Shown here in pieces: positions 5,810 through 6,996 of a DNA stretch of 6,996 bases. The stretch lies in the NCBI GenBank assembly GCA_003695285.1, contig RFIL01000280.1, positions 1 to 6,996 on the forward strand, written 5' to 3'. Each line of letters begins with the position of its first letter. Position 1 is the stretch's first letter. This DNA comes from Calditrichota bacterium (GTDB lineage: Bacteria > Calditrichota > Calditrichia > RBG-13-44-9 > J075). Made by a program: the position numbers and the translations under genes. Under the pieces are notes generated by a model. That model saw nothing but the letters and a program-made list of their open reading frames with translations. It made no database searches and had not been told where the DNA came from.

Positions 5810-6988
5810 ATGATCCCGGAAATACGTGAAGCATTCAATGCTCGATTTGATCCCCATGCTTATGAGGCGATGGTAAATGAAATCAATTCAAAGTATAAAA
5901 ACAGCCTGGTATTTCGTGTTGCTGAAACCCCCATTTTTCTAACCAATGAATTTATCCAGCGGTTGAATATCGCCTGTTCGGATATCTTAAAGGTTTTAAT
6001 GGCTAAAGATTACCGTGAAAAAGTTAAAAATGCCATCCCTCCCGAATTAGAAGTCGCCAATGAAGATGAACATACCACCTTCCTGCAACTGGATTTTGCC
6101 ATCTGTAAAGATGAAAAGGGGGAATATTCTCCCCAATTAATCGAATTGCAAGGTTTCCCCTCGCTGTATGCTTTCCAGCATTATCTTGATTCTCAGATTC
6201 GCAAATATTTTGATATCCCGGAACCCCTCACCCCCTTTTTTAGCGGACTGGATTCCCAGAGCTACAAAAAGGTTTTTGGAAAAGTTCTGCTGGGAGATAG
6301 TGACCCGGAGAATGTGATTCTATTGGAGTTGGAACCGGAGAAACAAAAGACCCGAATCGATTTTTTTATCACTGAGGAGTATTATGGTATTCCCCAGGTG
6401 TGCATCACAGATTTATACCAGAAAGGGGATCGGTTGTTCTATCGTCAGGGGAGGAGGGAAATTCCGGTCGAACGAATCTACTATCGTTTTATTTTTGATG
6501 AACTCATCCGGAAAAATGTGCAATGTGGCTTCGATATTCATGCCGATCTGGATGTGGTCTGGGTGGGGCATCCCAACTGGTTTTTTAAAATCAGCAAATA
6601 TACTCTCCCTTTAATTGACAGTCCCTATTGCCCACCCTGCTATTTTTTAAAAGATTTATCCGAATATCCCGGGGATCTGGAAAATTATGTTTTGAAACCG
6701 CTATTTTCTTTTGCCGGTCATGGGGTTGAAATTGACGTTACCCCTGAGTTGTTAGAGAATCTCCCTGATAAGGAAAACTATATCCTTCAAAAGAAGATTG
6801 AATATGCTCCTTTTTTAAAAACTCCGGATGAGTTAGCTAAGGCAGAGATTCGAATGATGTTCATCTGGGATGACGCTCCAATGCTGGTTAATAATCTGGT
6901 GCGTATCAGCAAAGGCAAGATGATGGGAGTGGATTACAATCGGAATAAAAGCTGGGTGGGTTCCTCCCTGGGATATCACTTCCCTTAA
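5810..6988 (+). CDS. Divergent ATP-grasp-like ligase, possibly glutathionylspermidine-synthetase-like; function unknown
   Basis: I do not recognise a named ortholog. The 392-aa soluble protein has no signal peptide or membrane segment. Its motif order resembles the permuted ATP-grasp of glutathionylspermidine synthetase-type enzymes. An early acidic strand comes first: LDFAIC (94-99), then PQLIELQGFPSLYAFQ (108-123), placed like the family's 'E-x-N-x-D-T-P-T' block. A middle part follows with YRQGRREIPVERIYYRF (211-227), like the 'G..I..iykly' segment, then HPNWFFKISKYTLPLI (254-269). Late come YVLKPLFSFAGHGVEI (293-308), read as the ATP-binding lysine plus glycine loop, YILQKKIEYAPF (324-335) as the hinge, and AEIRMMFIWDD (345-355) with NNLVRIS (361-367) as the acid and metal-side residues. 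It is 12 bp downstream of the GCS2 gene, clearly in the same operon. The stop is 8 bp from the window end, so more operon genes may follow. ATP-grasp assignment is inference from motif pattern, moderately sure; substrate is unknown. Confidence 0.7.
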   Translation: MIPEIREAFNARFDPHAYEAMVNEINSKYKNSLVFRVAETPIFLTNEFIQRLNIACSDILKVLMAKDYREKVKNAIPPELEVANEDEHTTFLQLDFAICKDEKGEYSPQLIELQGFPSLYAFQHYLDSQIRKYFDIPEPLTPFFSGLDSQSYKKVFGKVLLGDSDPENVILLELEPEKQKTRIDFFITEEYYGIPQVCITDLYQKGDRLFYRQGRREIPVERIYYRFIFDELIRKNVQCGFDIHADLDVVWVGHPNWFFKISKYTLPLIDSPYCPPCYFLKDLSEYPGDLENYVLKPLFSFAGHGVEIDVTPELLENLPDKENYILQKKIEYAPFLKTPDELAKAEIRMMFIWDDAPMLVNNLVRISKGKMMGVDYNRNKSWVGSSLGYHFP

Positions 6989-6996
6989 TTCCCAGA

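Overview
The window is chromosomal-looking, fully coding-rich bacterial DNA of moderate to low GC. It holds no mobile element, tRNA, rRNA or CRISPR array that I can see. A GT9 (heptosyltransferase-type) glycosyltransferase, a periplasmic ApbE flavinyltransferase, TatC and a long-chain polyprenyl diphosphate synthase together suggest a respiring Gram-negative-type (diderm) bacterium. The AT-rich intergenic DNA and the gene set would fit an FCB-superphylum or Calditrichota/KSB1-like lineage, but that placement is a weak impression, not something the sequence proves.

Left part (1-3204), all on the minus strand. Reading leftwards from the central gap come tatC (GTG start) and then a polyprenyl diphosphate synthase gene overlapping it by 8 bp. 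After a gap of about 240 bp comes apbE, and then the first 36 codons of a GT9 glycosyltransferase that overlaps the apbE 3' end by 20 bp and runs off the window. These are envelope and respiratory-chain support genes: protein export, isoprenoid tails for quinone or carrier lipid, covalent FMN attachment to exported flavoproteins, and a cell-surface sugar transferase.

Centre (3205-3676). A 472-bp AT-rich divergent intergenic region separates the two transcription units. It holds one reasonable sigma70-like promoter facing right, several short inverted repeats and a leader of roughly 220 nt. No gene is supported there.

Right part (3677-6988), plus strand. Three tightly packed genes, with gaps of 9 and 12 bp, encode an ATP-grasp ligase, a GCS2/YbdK-type carboxylate-amine ligase, and a second, very divergent protein that I read as an ATP-grasp ligase of the glutathionylspermidine-synthetase-like (permuted) type. 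Three successive ATP-dependent amide-bond formers in one operon, with no other enzyme between them, look like a dedicated pathway for a small gamma-glutamyl or peptide-like metabolite, or for a peptide tag on some acceptor. The three folds parallel those of the GCS, glutathione synthetase and glutathionylspermidine synthetase route, but the substrates cannot be read from sequence. This cassette is the most interesting part of the window.
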